Below are positions 27,101-39,205 of a stretch of 64,000 nt of DNA, piece after piece (positions within the stretch are counted from its first letter, which is position 1; each line of letters opens with the position of its first letter). The position numbers and the translations under genes were made by a program. Source of the stretch: Dirofilaria immitis (Eukaryota > Nematoda > Chromadorea > Rhabditida > Onchocercidae); the NCBI GenBank assembly GCA_024305405.1, contig JAKNDB010000068.1, positions 944,501 to 1,008,500 on the forward strand, read 5' to 3'. The notes below the pieces were generated by a model. That model saw only the letters and a list, made by a program, of their open reading frames with translations, was not told where the DNA came from and searched no databases.

Positions 27101-30100
27101 TCTTCCTCGGTGCTTCTTGTTGTCGACAATGTTCTTGTTTCGTTAATTCGTGTCGCAATTTAAATATGATCAATTTGGATCATCCAGATGTTGTTCGCAA
27201 TCAACCGATTTCGAAATTATTCAGCGATGTAAATCAGTTTGTTAGTATAAACAAAAATATGCTCTCAAATGGATGTATATTTTTGGATTCACAATTTAGG
27301 GTAAATTATGACAATTACGATTGTATTTTTTATCACTCTATAATGCTCCAATAGTTACTTCAACATATTTAAATGGTTCTAAAGTTCAAAGTTTCGTTAT
27401 CTTTCTATCTGTATTTCCAATTTATCCACAAGTATTGATATTAAATTCTAAACATTGCTTTGTACCATATTGTTTCTTTACACAAACAGTTTTCTATTAA
27501 TTATGAAAAAATTAGAGAATAATTAAGCTCTCTGAATATTTAGACGAAATCTATAAATCTGTGGAATGAAGCTTCAGTCAAGATGACAAATTCAGATGTG
27601 AATTTTAAGAATAACAATGAGAATTATCAGTTACGGGAACAAATACGATTATTGACTGTATCACAATATTTTTCAACAGCTTCTAAAAGTATAAATATCA
27701 TCAAAAGTCTCTTCTTCTTCATAACAAGAATCTTATGACCAAATATCTCATATATTTAGATAACTCTTTAATTTAGCTTTTATAAGCATGAATTAATTGC
27801 TTTACAATATAACAAAAAAATTATGTATAAAAATTATCCCAATTACTATATTTTGTAGATTCAAATGATGATTGGAATAATTCATTCGTAAGCGTACCAT
27901 ATGATCAGTCAGCAAATATTTGGAAATTAGTTATTGCTGAAAAATATCAATCTTATCATGTATTAATATCTAATTATTGTCCATCATTTTACTGCAAACC
28001 TATTAATGATTTCCCAAGTAATCTACAGGAATATGTTGATAATTCAACATCAGAGGTAAGTGATAGTTGAAAAGGTTCAACTGAATTAAATCTGTAATTA
28101 AGTCGTTAATTAACGGAATAACTAGCAACTAATTCAGAAATAACTAACTAAATGGCAAATTAATATGATAATTGATTATAAGATTGATCATTAAAGTGAT
28201 CGATTGATAAAAATCGAGATATTTAGCGGCATGAATATCTTGATTATTTCTAATATATTTCTATGTTATAAAAAACATTTCGGTTATTCGAATAATACAT
28301 ATGAAATTAAGATAAGGCTATCCATCGAACATTTCTGTGGATGCGCTTTTTTTTTTTATAAGAAATAATTTCTAGAAGTTTGGAGAAATTATAATTTAAA
28401 TTTTAGAACTTAATTTTGCTACGAAAATACTGGAAACGATGGCAACAGAATAAAATGTTGGAATTATTTGCGCTTTCATTACCGTTCACAGTTAATGCAT
28501 ATGGTTTACCATTGAATCCGAACGGTCGACAAGGTATTGCCGGACGTGGAAATCATCTAAAATTTGGCGCTAATTTATTGAATGTCTACATTTTAATGCG
28601 TACAACTAGTACCAATCAATTAATGGTACTTAATTTCAACATTGAATTTGTATTTTGGCAATTCTATTTTTTTAAGTTATCTGATAAACGGAAAATGTCA
28701 ATAATTTTAGAATATAGTTAATTATTCCATGCATCTATGTAATTGTTCAATTTTAAATCATTTGAATTTTCATAACTTCAATAAACTTTAGATTATACTA
28801 GAAGGGAATACATTTCCAATTCGTTGGCGATTAAATAATGGATGTTGCGACAAAGAACTTCAATTAATCCTACAAAATTATCCATTTAGCAATCTGGATA
28901 TTCAAGTAAGCAAAAAAAAATATTATGCATGATTTCATGATTTCAAAGATTCATTTCCACGTAATTTCTTCATTATCGAATACTCTAAAAAAATTGTATT
29001 CAATGATGCAATGAGAATTTTCAAAAAAAAAAAAAATTAACTTTTCTGATTTATATTCTTGTAGTTTTACATCTAATAGCATATGTAAATTTATGGAATG
29101 CAATCAGAAACTTTTCTGATCCCACCCTATCTGTGAGAATTATTCCTCATTAAAAAAAAAAATGTATTACTACGAAACAATGGCTAGGCTTAATTTGGGA
29201 CCAGAAAAAATAGATTATTGGTTTGCTTACTAGATTTTAGCAAAAATTCAATTCTTCCAGTGAACGTTGCACAAATGTTTTTGCATAACATTACAAAAAT
29301 TGCTTGCAAATTTTATTTCTCATTAATTATCTTTTCCAGAATTTAAAATGATATTATGATAGGCTATGCGTAAATTCTTTCGTCTAAGATACGAATCTTA
29401 ATGAAATGTTAAAAATATGCACAATTTTATGATAATCAAAAGAGAATGTTTTTTCTTCATTCTGTTATTAGTTTTATCCGAAATGGAATGATTCCTAAAA
29501 ATTTTCGGAAAATTTTGCTAAAAGTTATGCTGTAGTAGATCAATATTATTGGCTAGAATTTACCTTTTCCACTTATCCAATTCTTTAATTTATTTTTGAA
29601 TAAATTAATGTAAGATTTAATGTGCAGGTAATAGAATATGATATAGATAATAGAATATAATAATAGAAAAAATATCTATTATTTATAAAACGATAATTAT
29701 AGACCTTTTGCAATCAGAAACTATTAAATGTTGGTGAAACAAACAATGGTGTAGCACACGTGAAACGTGTACCAGTAGCGGATATACGTGATACGGACAA
29801 TGCATGGATGGAACATGATGTCTGGGCAATTTTTCTTGGGTATATTTTTTTGTACACCTTTTTGTTAAAATTTCATTTTTTTTTGGATATGTAACACAGA
29901 AACGATCCTAGATAATTCAGGGTACTGTATGGAATCTTAGATACTGTAGAAGAGTTTATCAGTCTTACGAATTATTGCTGGTACTTCGTTAATCTATTTC
30001 AGAACAGATAATATAATTTGTCACTCTTTATCACTTATATACTATCCATTTTTAAAGAAAAATTGACAATAAATATCATTTTCTATCACATCTCTTTCTA

Positions 30101-30346
30101 AACAATAATTTTTAGTTCATTTCATTCAACCACTAATAAATTTTGAAAAAAATTTTCAGATCATATTGAGAATCTTGAATTGTATTGCGAATTTTCAGAT
30201 CACAAGTACCCGAAACGACATCAGCAATATCTGGAACAATGATTTGGCGTAATTGTGATGAGAATATTTTATCGATTCGTGATCGAGAATATCTTAATGC
30301 TGCCTTGGAATTCTTTACCGATCTTCAACAATATAAAACCATATGA
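18137..30346 (+). CDS. TRPM-family cation channel with degenerate NUDT9-H tail
   Basis: Exons in order: 18137-18418, 19024-19155, about 19321-19424, 19478-19525, 19612-19647, 19726-19916, 20071-20300, 20556-20705, 20992-21128, 21312-21410, 21514-21723, 22027-22203, 22312-22386, 22585-22790, 22890-22978, 23113-23306, 24244-24365, 24563-24660, 25246-25429, 25866-25978, 26320-26587, 27063-27300, 27544-27688, 27859-28055, 28407-28625, 28792-28905, 29718-29839, 30199-30346 (TGA); about 1,440 aa. TRPM homology region ([28 protein letters not shown]), then membrane spans, pore loop (FSLFQIQYN), TRP helix region ([20 protein letters not shown]), a short coiled coil, and NUDT9-H motifs [14 protein letters not shown] and IRDTDNAW. 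The Nudix box is absent. The closest C. elegans candidate is CED-11, not verified. The 5' end is not located. One-base breaks at 20230-20233, 21093-21097 and 25389-25393, and phase mismatches entering 19321 and 24563, suggest sequence errors or decay. Confidence 0.8.
25589..25800. repeat. Intronic tandem repeat, about 36 bp x 4, with inverted end
   Basis: The unit GTAAAAAATTATTTAGGAAA followed by ATTCTTTTCTATTACT repeats four times with small changes. It is followed at about 25771-25797 by AAAAGAATTTTCCTA, the reverse complement of part of the unit, so the transcript could fold back. It lies in the intron before the pore exon. Confidence 0.8.
29530..30340 (+). repeat. Source copy of a segmental duplication (TRPM 3' end)
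   Basis: This stretch, covering an intron part, the exon 29718-29839, the last intron and the last exon, is found again in direct orientation near 49449-50340 with high identity at the exon and larger gaps elsewhere. Because the version here is intact and in gene context, it is taken as the parent. Confidence 0.8.
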
Positions 30347-32849
30347 CATTTACTTTTATCTGCTCAATTTATTCATAAATTAGTCGAGAGTTGAGTATTA
30401 ATCAGCAAATGAAATTTTCATCTAAAATAGATGTCATTAAGCCGTATAGAAAGACAATTCACTGAAATTTGAAGTTACGACCTGATATCTCAAATCACAT
30501 CGATTTCTTTCTTTTTTCTTTAATAGTAATCGATATTTGATATTGCATTTGATAATTATGGTTTCTCGTTTTTAAGAGAATATCTTTCATACATAGCAAT
30601 GATATTCAACGATTATTTAAAATATTTTCTCAATTTCACTAAAATATCATTTTCTCTTTTATTATTTATTTTTATCACAACGAATTTAATGCTCCTAAAT
30701 TAACATTTAGAATTTTCAAACTTGAAAATTGTTTGATCTGTTTTTGCAAATGTTATAATAAACTATGCATATTATAGCAATTGATTAAATTATCAGAATT
30801 TCGCTTTCGATATTATAAGAAGATTGAAATTTATTTCGAAAATTAATTTTAATCTTTATTTCCTTAAATTAGTTTCGCATTTTTTTTTTTTTTATTGTAA
30901 ATTAATATATTTGCAATGTTGCGACTCAGTTCAGCGCCATCTTTTTTTTTCCATCTTAATCAAACTTTTTCAACTCTGACTGATAAGCTTTTGCAACGAA
31001 TTTATACCATCAGTAAAGCGATCGAATTAATGCAAGACTGAAATCATTTTTTTTTATAAATACTTTCAAAAAATATTTCTCTTGCTTTGAATTTCTACGA
31101 AAACAATTTGATGCAAAGCAAGTAAATTAGTTTCGAAGAATTTTTTGAAAAATTCATAATTCTAATTTTATTGAAAAATGTTGCCATAACTAACTTTGAG
31201 CTGTAAATGCAAATTATAAAAAGTTTTTGATTTTAATTTTTAAATAAGACTTATTTTGCAAATGTATAAAATTGTAGTTTCCCATTTTTTAAAATTCTTC
31301 ATGAAGCATCTTTTAAAAATTAAAAGATCAGAAAGCGATTGCAATCAATTTTTTTTTTCATCCACTAATTTTAATAATTTTTCGTAAATATATACAGAAT
31401 GGAAATAATGACGCGCATAGGAAGAGAGGGAAATTTTGATCTATGACTATAAAATAATCAATTTATTTCAGCATTCAATAAATGATATGCTTAATTTTTT
31501 TCTCTCATCATGATATGATCTTAAATTCTGGAAAGATAATCAATGAGAAGTGAATTAATTTGGACAATGGTTTATTATTTATAGCAACTTTTTTACGGTA
31601 ATAAATTTATGATCAAGATTTAAAGACTTAATCTCATATTATAAATCGTTGAAGCTATTGATCAACTATATGATATTGTTTAATTATAAGTTTACTACTG
31701 TTTCTAAAATAATCATAAAGGATTGTATTTTATCAATTGTTGAAATTTTTCTTGTAAAAAAAATGCCATCTTTTATCGTATGATTCATATCAATTGAAAA
31801 TATCATGCTGGTCGAGGGTTTTTTTGATTATAAGAAAGTAATTCAATTTCATTTATGATTCGTAAAATCTGTTTTTTAAATATTTTTTTCAATTATCAGT
31901 TATGAGAAGTTAGATATGCAGTAAGCTTTAAATTATCTGCAAAACTAATAATGCTGATAATAATTTGTTCAAAATATTTATTGATAAAATTTTATGCATG
32001 AAATCGTAAACATACAATTTATCATTCAAAAAAGATTCAAGATGACTTAGATATGTTATTTAATGTGAATATCTGCCAATGATTTGCTCATGACGGAGTT
32101 ATTTTTTTCCTGAAAAATTATATTTAAAGCAAAAAACATTTATCAATATTTTATCAATATATATTAAAATTTATAATGTGACTAAATAAATTATCGCTTA
32201 AAAATATTTTACAGATTGCTAAGAATCAATTTAGATTATTCAACTTTTTATTATACATTCGATTCTTTTCATTCATTTATTACATTAAATTGTAAAATGG
32301 TTTACTTATCGATTACAAACAATTTTTAACAAAAAAAAAAAAAATTCGATATTTTTCTCATTTTGTTTCGTTTGTTTACTAATTTTCATCCATTTGATTT
32401 AATTATTGTCAATAGAAGAATATATAATGTCTACCTTTTTTTTTTTTGAAACTTATAGGATATTTTGATATTTGTCGACAAATGAAATTTTATGCAGTCC
32501 TTAAAGATAATAACTTTAACAATGTTAAAAATATGGAAATTTTTAGGCTTAATTCCATAAATGAGCTAGCAATGATTGTATTCATTCATTTTTACAATGT
32601 TGTTGAATTTTTCATTTTTCATACATATGGTAAAATTTTATTAAATAAAATAATTTTTCCCATGCGATAATATTGTATTGAATACAGTGATCTCTTTATA
32701 AAGTAATACGGTATTTGATACAGTGATTTCTCTTGCAGTGTTGTACAACAATTATTATTGGATATGGTAATGCAAAATAAGAATGTAAAAAAAAATTTGA
32801 TGGATAATTGTTGTCAATTTATTTTCTTTCCAACATTACATGGTCTATC
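30347..32849. other. Intergenic DNA downstream of the TRPM gene
   Basis: This contains the presumed 3' UTR of the channel, with a putative AATAAA at 30757-30762. Otherwise it is A+T-rich sequence with T and A runs. No gene, RNA or long repeat is visible. Confidence 0.55.
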
Positions 32850-33414
32850 AGAGCTATCACGCATTTTTGCATCTTATTTTACCAATGCCTTGGTCACCTA
32901 TTATTATATATAATTTTGTTATTATTTGTCTGTCGGGTGTTAGATATTATTTAAGTTGTTGTATACGGTTTCATTACAAAAATTTTATTATCCTGGTCAA
33001 TCATTTCTTTTAAGTTAATTTTATTTGAACAATACCTTTTAGAAGTGTTGATTGTTCTTCTGAGCGTTTTCTTTTCCTGTTTGAAGCTTCTGGTCGTGTG
33101 CCTATTTCTTGCAATATTTCTTCTTTGCTGCAATACTGATAGTTTTGATAGGGATTTCCTTTTGCTTTTTCAATATGTGTTCCTTGCGGTAATTTTGCTG
33201 CTAGTGTTGTGAATCGTACTGGCGAGTTGAATTTAAAATAACATTGATAGTGAAGCGTTGAAGTTGTTGGGCATGTTTCTTTTCCAATAATTCCATATTG
33301 TAATCCGTTTCCTATTGAATTAATCAGTTCGAAGGTGAAATTTTCGCAGTCGAATACTGTTGCGGTCCAGCACTTCGCGCGTGATGTCATCATGTATGAT
33401 AAAATGGTTATCAA
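32850..33414 (-). pseudogene. rep: Endogenous CRESS-DNA virus Rep relic
   Basis: On the minus strand a frame of 134 codons (33414-33010; likely start ATG at 33390) encodes most of a rolling-circle HUH endonuclease domain. Motif I corresponds to WTATVF (residues 16-21), motif II to HYQ (55-57) within HYQCYFKF, and motif III to YCSK (94-97) with the candidate nicking tyrosine 94. It ends in an EIGTRPE stretch and a basic patch, as circular Rep-encoding ssDNA virus proteins do before their helicase. A stop at 33012-33010 closes the frame, and further stops follow. A P-loop-like GDQGIGK remains near 32880-32900 with isoleucine where serine or threonine is expected. No Walker B, motif C or capsid gene was found. 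This is an inherited, non-functional viral copy in nematode DNA. The exact virus family is undetermined. It is intronless, unlike its neighbours. Confidence 0.85.
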
Positions 33415-33750
33415 TGTGCGTTCTATGTTTCTTTTTCATAGTTTTTTTTTTTTTTTTTTTTATTTTTTGCTCTACATTGATGCTGGTTGGCATTGATTGT
33501 TTGCTTGTAACTATTATCTTACCTTAAGCAATTTCTTCGATTATTTTTCAAAATTGTAAAATGTAAATTTTATTTTGTTTTTGTTTTTGTTTTTTTTTAT
33601 TGTGATATTATTTCGAAGCGAAGAAAAGTATAAAATTTCTTCGAATAAATAGGATGGAAATTTTTGATTGCTTCTTCTATAATATATGCATTTCTAAAAT
33701 TTCTTAACTTTATATAATTTCTAAAAATTCATTAATAGAATGATTTTAAT

Positions 33751-33771
33751 TTTGGGGAAAAAACCCCCAAA
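33751..33771 (+). other. G/C-run hairpin
   Basis: TTTGGGG and CCCCAAA form a 7-bp perfect stem around a 7-nt, mostly A loop. Four G and five C residues in a row are exceptional in this A+T-rich window. It lies about 340 bp beyond the 5' end of the Rep relic. The loop does not contain the NANTATTAC nonamer of a CRESS origin. Confidence 0.6.
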
Positions 33772-35249
33772 CATACTTATAACGAAAATTTTGTTAATAT
33801 TTTTGTTACCATTCAGATGTTTTCATTCCATTACTTGTTTATCTGATTTTAAGATTCCTAAAATTACAAGAAGAAAAAGAAATAAAAATTTTCTTTTTTT
33901 TTTTTTTTATTGATATTCTTGAATTTTCTATATTGATCTTCTCATTCTCATAATAAGTCATTACGTTAGCAAACAGATAATCTCATTTTGTTCTAAAAAT
34001 CTCAAGATCAATCGCTTAAATTTGTAATTTTAAATACTTTTGTACTTTAACACTCCATAACACAATGTGAATATAAAAAAATTTTTTTAAATCTAAGTTA
34101 CATTATGCTTAATACTTTTATTACTTCTATATTTTCTCTTTGCTTAAAATTGAAGATGTAAAATTATTTTTTTTTATTATCAAAATTATCAATTAAGTTG
34201 ATAGAATTGCTATCATTCTTCTTTGGTAATCTAGGATTTCATTTTGTTTTTTTCAATGCTCAAATCTTATTTGTGATGAAAAAGAATAAGAATTTTTGAT
34301 AGTAAAAGAAAGTTTGTTATTTAACAGATTTCTACGATAAGATTAATCATATAAGAAGTTCAATGATTGGATTTCGTTTCGAAAATATTTGTATTTCAAC
34401 TAAATTAGAGTGAAATTTAAGTAAACGATAATCTTCAATATTTGATTAATTTCATTAATTACTTTAATAACATACACATTCACGGAAAATCATTTGAAAT
34501 GTTAATTGAAATGTTAATTCGATATGAAAATTTTGACTAAAATATTTTGATCGCATATTTTGATCGATTTAAAAATGTTTTTTTAAGTATTCGAGTAGAA
34601 AAGATTTGAGAAAGAGATAAAACTGGGATCTTTTAATTGTAAATCTATTTCCAATCATATATAGAAAAGTTGAAATTATGATTGATTTGATCGATTGATA
34701 AGAAAAAAGACTTCATGATCTTCTAAACTTCAACTTCACCTTCACTTCGTATCATTTCTATTCTTTCTATCTTTGTTGCAGTCCATAAAAAAAATTGTGA
34801 TGCTTGATAGATCTGAATTTCTATTCTAAAAAATAATCTCAACTTTGGGAAGAATAAAAAATTGTCAGATTATCAACTCTGATAAAAAATTGTTAAAACC
34901 GAAAGTTCAATTTAATAGCAATTTATTTCGTTTAGTTAAGAATTAACTAATGAAAAATGTGATTGGATAGATTTATAGTAGAGAAGTTAAATTTAATTCT
35001 ACGAGATTACTGTAAAGCTGAAATAAATATTTCTTATTAGTGCAATTTCGAAGAGAGGACAAAAATATATCTTTCATTGTATTTTGACAAGTTTTAAAAT
35101 GGCAAAACAAAAAAATTATGATTGATAATTTGTTAGTGTTAATGAATGCTTCTATTATTATAGGATTTAGAAATGATTAACGATGTCTCGTTAATCATTA
35201 TTTACTTAGATTACAATTTTTTTTTTGTTTGTTTTTCAAGAAAACAATG

Positions 35250-35447
35250 AACATAATTCTGTTTCATAGCCAATAATTGAACTCTTTGATTATCATTATC
35301 GGTTATCATTATCGCAAATCTTCCTCCTTCTTAAAATCCTTAATATATATATATATATATATACATGCACATACAAAACATAATTCTGTTTCATAGCCAA
35401 TAATTGAACTCTTTGCTCATCATTATCGGTTATCATTATCGCAATAA
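35250..35447. repeat. Duplicated segment of about 68 bp
   Basis: A segment starting CATAATTCTGTTTCATAGCC and ending in two TATCATTATCG phrases occurs at about 35252-35318 and again at about 35380-35445. The copies are separated by a TA run. Confidence 0.75.
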
Positions 35448-35591
35448 TTATAGTTAAATAAATCTTTAGTAATAATATCAAACATAATTAATATATTTAA
35501 TTGAACTTTTACATATAGTTTAGTTGCTATAAACTTTGAATTTTATCACTATGATTCATTCAGTTTACATTAATAAAAACTCAGATTGAAT

Positions 35592-35837
35592 ACAATTCGA
35601 TGTTGAGAATTGATTGAAAATATTAGTTAAATCATAGCACAGAATATGACTTACAATTCGATGTCGAGAATTGATTGAAAATATTAGTTAAATCATAGCA
35701 CAAAATATGACTTACAATTCGATGTCGAGAATTGATTGAAAATATTAGTTAAATCATAGCACAGAATATGACTTACAATTCGATGTCGAGAATTGATTGA
35801 AAATATTAGTTAAATCATAGCACAAAATATGACTTAC
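35592..35837. repeat. Tandem repeat, 61 bp x 4
   Basis: Units begin ACAATTCGATGT(T/C)GAGAAT at 35592, 35653, 35714 and 35775, an exact 61-bp period with two or three substitutions between copies. Alternate copies share CACAGAA or CACAAAA, suggesting growth as a two-unit block. Confidence 0.9.
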
Positions 35838-35975
35838 TAATGTACAACAATATCAATTATGGAATTATTTTTCGCATTTGAAAAATAGGTGAGAACAAAA
35901 TAGGTAAAACGAAATAAAATGAAAGTATAAAAGAATGAGATAAGATGAAAGAAGTTGAAAAAAAAAAGAAAAGAA

Positions 35976-36527
35976 TTTCTACCGGTGGTACTTCATGCTA
36001 TCTTCTAAATTTCTACCGGTACTTCATGCTATCTTCTAAATTTCTACCGGTACTTCATGCTATCTTCTAAATTTCTACCGGTACTTCATGCTATTTTCTA
36101 AATTTCTACTGTACTTCATGCTATCTTCTAAATTTCTACCGGTACTTCATGCTATTTTCTAAATTTCTACCGGTACTTCATGCTATCTTCTAAATTTCTA
36201 CCGGTACTTCATGCTATCTTCCAAATTTCTACCGGTACTTCATGCTATCTTCTAAATTTCTACCGTACTTCATGCTATCTTCTAAATTTCTACCGGTACT
36301 TCATGCTATCTTCTAAATTTCTACCGTACTTCATGCTATCTTCTAAATTTCTACCGGTACTTCATGCTATCTTCTAAATTTCTACCGGTACTTCATGCTA
36401 TTTTCTAAATTTCTACCGTACTTCATGCTATCTTCTAAATTTCTACCGTACTTCATGTTCTAAATTTCTACCGGTACTTCATGCTATCTTCTAAATTTCT
36501 ACCGGTACTTCATGCTATCTTCTAAAT
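35976..36527. repeat. Minisatellite, 29-31 bp, about 18 copies
   Basis: The unit contains CTACCGGTACTTCATGCTAT followed by CTTCTAAATTT. Variants lose one G of CCGGT or change CTTCTAAA to TTTCTAAA, and one unit is internally shortened. It is nearly homogeneous, implying recent amplification. A 65-codon open frame across part of it is a by-product of the repeat. Confidence 0.92.
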
Positions 36528-38904
36528 GTTTAGGATATTTTTGTAAGCAGTCATCATGATATATATATATATTGAACTTTGATCTCGGAATTTGTAAGAT
36601 TATTTAAGCAAAATGACAAAAATTTCCGTTCATATTCCCTTAGCATATTTCTAGTGATTAAATGAATTTATTTTTTTTTATCAAATTATCTCAAATATCT
36701 TTAAAATTTAAAATTAATTATTGTTAATGCGATATTTTCTACGGTTCTTTCATTTATATCGATCAGCGGCGGCATTAAATGTATATTTTTAGCAATGATC
36801 ATTTTTTTCCATTGATAATTTGATAATAATTCGGCTTATCATAATACTTTATTCTTCCGCTAGAAGGGAAAAATTTTTTCGATAGGTCTTCAGCACAAAT
36901 TCTGCTTTCTATAGCAGATTCAGTAAGTTTAATATCATCTTGATTTTCAGCAATGATCTTCTTTTTTCCATTCATAATTTGATAATAACAAAAATTCGAT
37001 ATATACTTTTCAATCCATTGAACTAATCCACATAATCATTCCTCAATCAATTTTTCATCGATGTAAATATTTTTTTATAATACATCGTCTACCAGTTTTT
37101 CAATTAGAATCATAGTCCGATTTGTTCAGCTTTTGTTTGATTAATCCATCGATGAATTTATATCGATTTATTTCTATTATTCATATGATTGATTATTTAT
37201 TGTATGATAATTATTATTTAACATTAAATTTCACATCTGTTAGATTCGCTTTTTCATCGCTTTTATACTATAAGATTGCAATTATCATTTATATATTAGT
37301 TTGAAAATTCATTCTACAATTCGTCCGACCGTGTAATTATAATTATATAGTCGCTTTTTTTTTTTTGGATATTTCAATTAGCATCGTTTGAGTAGAAATT
37401 TAATTTCTGCCTAATATTTGTTGAAAAAATTAATTTGCGAAATTTTTAATTATATCATTTATCATTTATCATTTATTATGAGAAAGGATAAAAAAATTGA
37501 TGCTTCGTCTTCCACACATTATATTTTATGAATTAATTTGATTGATAATAAAATCTACAAAAATCTTTCTCTAATAGTAAACTTGTAATCATTCAATTTA
37601 AGTAAGTATTATTCATTTAAATTCAATCTTTTTCTCGTATTCCATTTTTTTTTTTTTTTTTTTATAACTCACTTGGCGATTTTAAAATAGATTATTCGAA
37701 CAATCCCCGATGATCAATGCTACCTATTTATAATATTTGTTTATTTTGTAATAATGCGTTAAAAAAAAAAAGGATAATTACGTTAGTTATATTTTATTAC
37801 TATGTTATCATTTGCAGGATTCATTATATAATTTCGGAACGCATATTTGATGAGCTTCGATTGAGAATCTGTAAATTATGATGAAATTATAATTCAAACA
37901 AAAGAACTAGAAAAGAAACGTTGAAGTGTTAAGAAGGAAGAAAATTGGTGTAAAAAAAAAAAGATGACAACGAAAAAAATATAAATATATTATCAAGAAT
38001 TCATATCAATCATCTTCATCATCATTTACTACTTTTTCATCCAATATTTTGAGATTTTTTCATATTCATCATGAAATTCTAAAAGCCGCACAATTTAGAA
38101 ACGGATAAAAAGAGAAAAATAAACAAAAATTAAGGAAAGAAAATAAAAACTTAGAGCAAAAAAAAATCAGAATAAATCATGTCTTCATGTGTGTTGTCTC
38201 AATAATTTATAATTTATTCTTGATTCAAATTTCATCCTTCAAATATAAAAATTGAAAATTTAAAAATCGATGAATGTTTGTTTCTATTATCATTGCCCTA
38301 TATGATCATAAATTATTATCATTATAACATCGATATATCAGAGAAAGCCATTAATTTTCACTCATTATGGCCGATAATGATGGATAAAAGATTTCATTCA
38401 TTGTTTACTATCATTTATTAAATAGTTTGAATTTTTAAAGCATAAAATTAATTTAGTAATGGTAGAAAAGGAAATCAACATTAAATATATTTGGGTATCA
38501 ATTTGATAAGAACATATCTTTCATATTTTCTTACTTTAACAGCATAAATTGATAATAAATTAATTCGCCAATTTTTTTACATCTTTTATTGCTTTTTCGG
38601 CATCCAATATTTTTAATTGTTTACATTTGTTTGAAAAAAAAACAAACAATCATTTTATCAGTCTATTAATTTGTATAATAAATCATTTAAATTTGCTATC
38701 TTCAACTAAGCGAAAATTTTACTTTCAAAATTCTTAGATTTATTTATTTATCAATTATCTTTTATTATCATTTTGTTAAACAAATATTACCATTATTTTT
38801 GATAATTCTTATTAAACTAATATAATCAAATAATATCTATCATAATTACCTGTATACCAAATAAGACGTATTAGATTTAAATTATAAAAAAAAAAAAAAA
38901 CAAC

Positions 38905-39205
38905 ACTCCAAAGAAATGCTTATTTTTATATGGAAGCAATCGACTGATAAAATTGCATTTTTCATTATCATTATTGAGCACAAACATTTATCAATTCCAA
39001 TTTAATGTTTTTAATTTATTTCGATACGTTTAATAATTATGAATTTTAAAGTAAAAAGTCACTCTAAAGAAATATTCATTTTTATATGGAAGCAATCGAC
39101 TGATAAAATTGCATTGTTCATCATTATCATCATCGAATACAAACATTTATCACTTCCGATTTAATGTTGTTAATTTATTCCGATATGTTAATAATTGTGA
39201 ATTTA
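38905..39205. repeat. Tandem duplication, about 153 bp x 2
   Basis: Both copies carry ATGGAAGCAATCGACTGATA followed by AAATTGCATT, then an ACAAACATTTATCA block and a CGATA(C/T)GTT block, with scattered changes. Confidence 0.75.

Noticed and set aside
33420..33470. Poly-T tract next to the Rep frame as a retroposition tail
   Set aside because: It lies at the 5' side of the minus-strand frame, and equal T runs occur all over the window.
36180..36377. 65-codon frame with a repeated FYR/LSSK phrase
   Set aside because: By-product of the 29-31-bp minisatellite; units of unequal length change frame.
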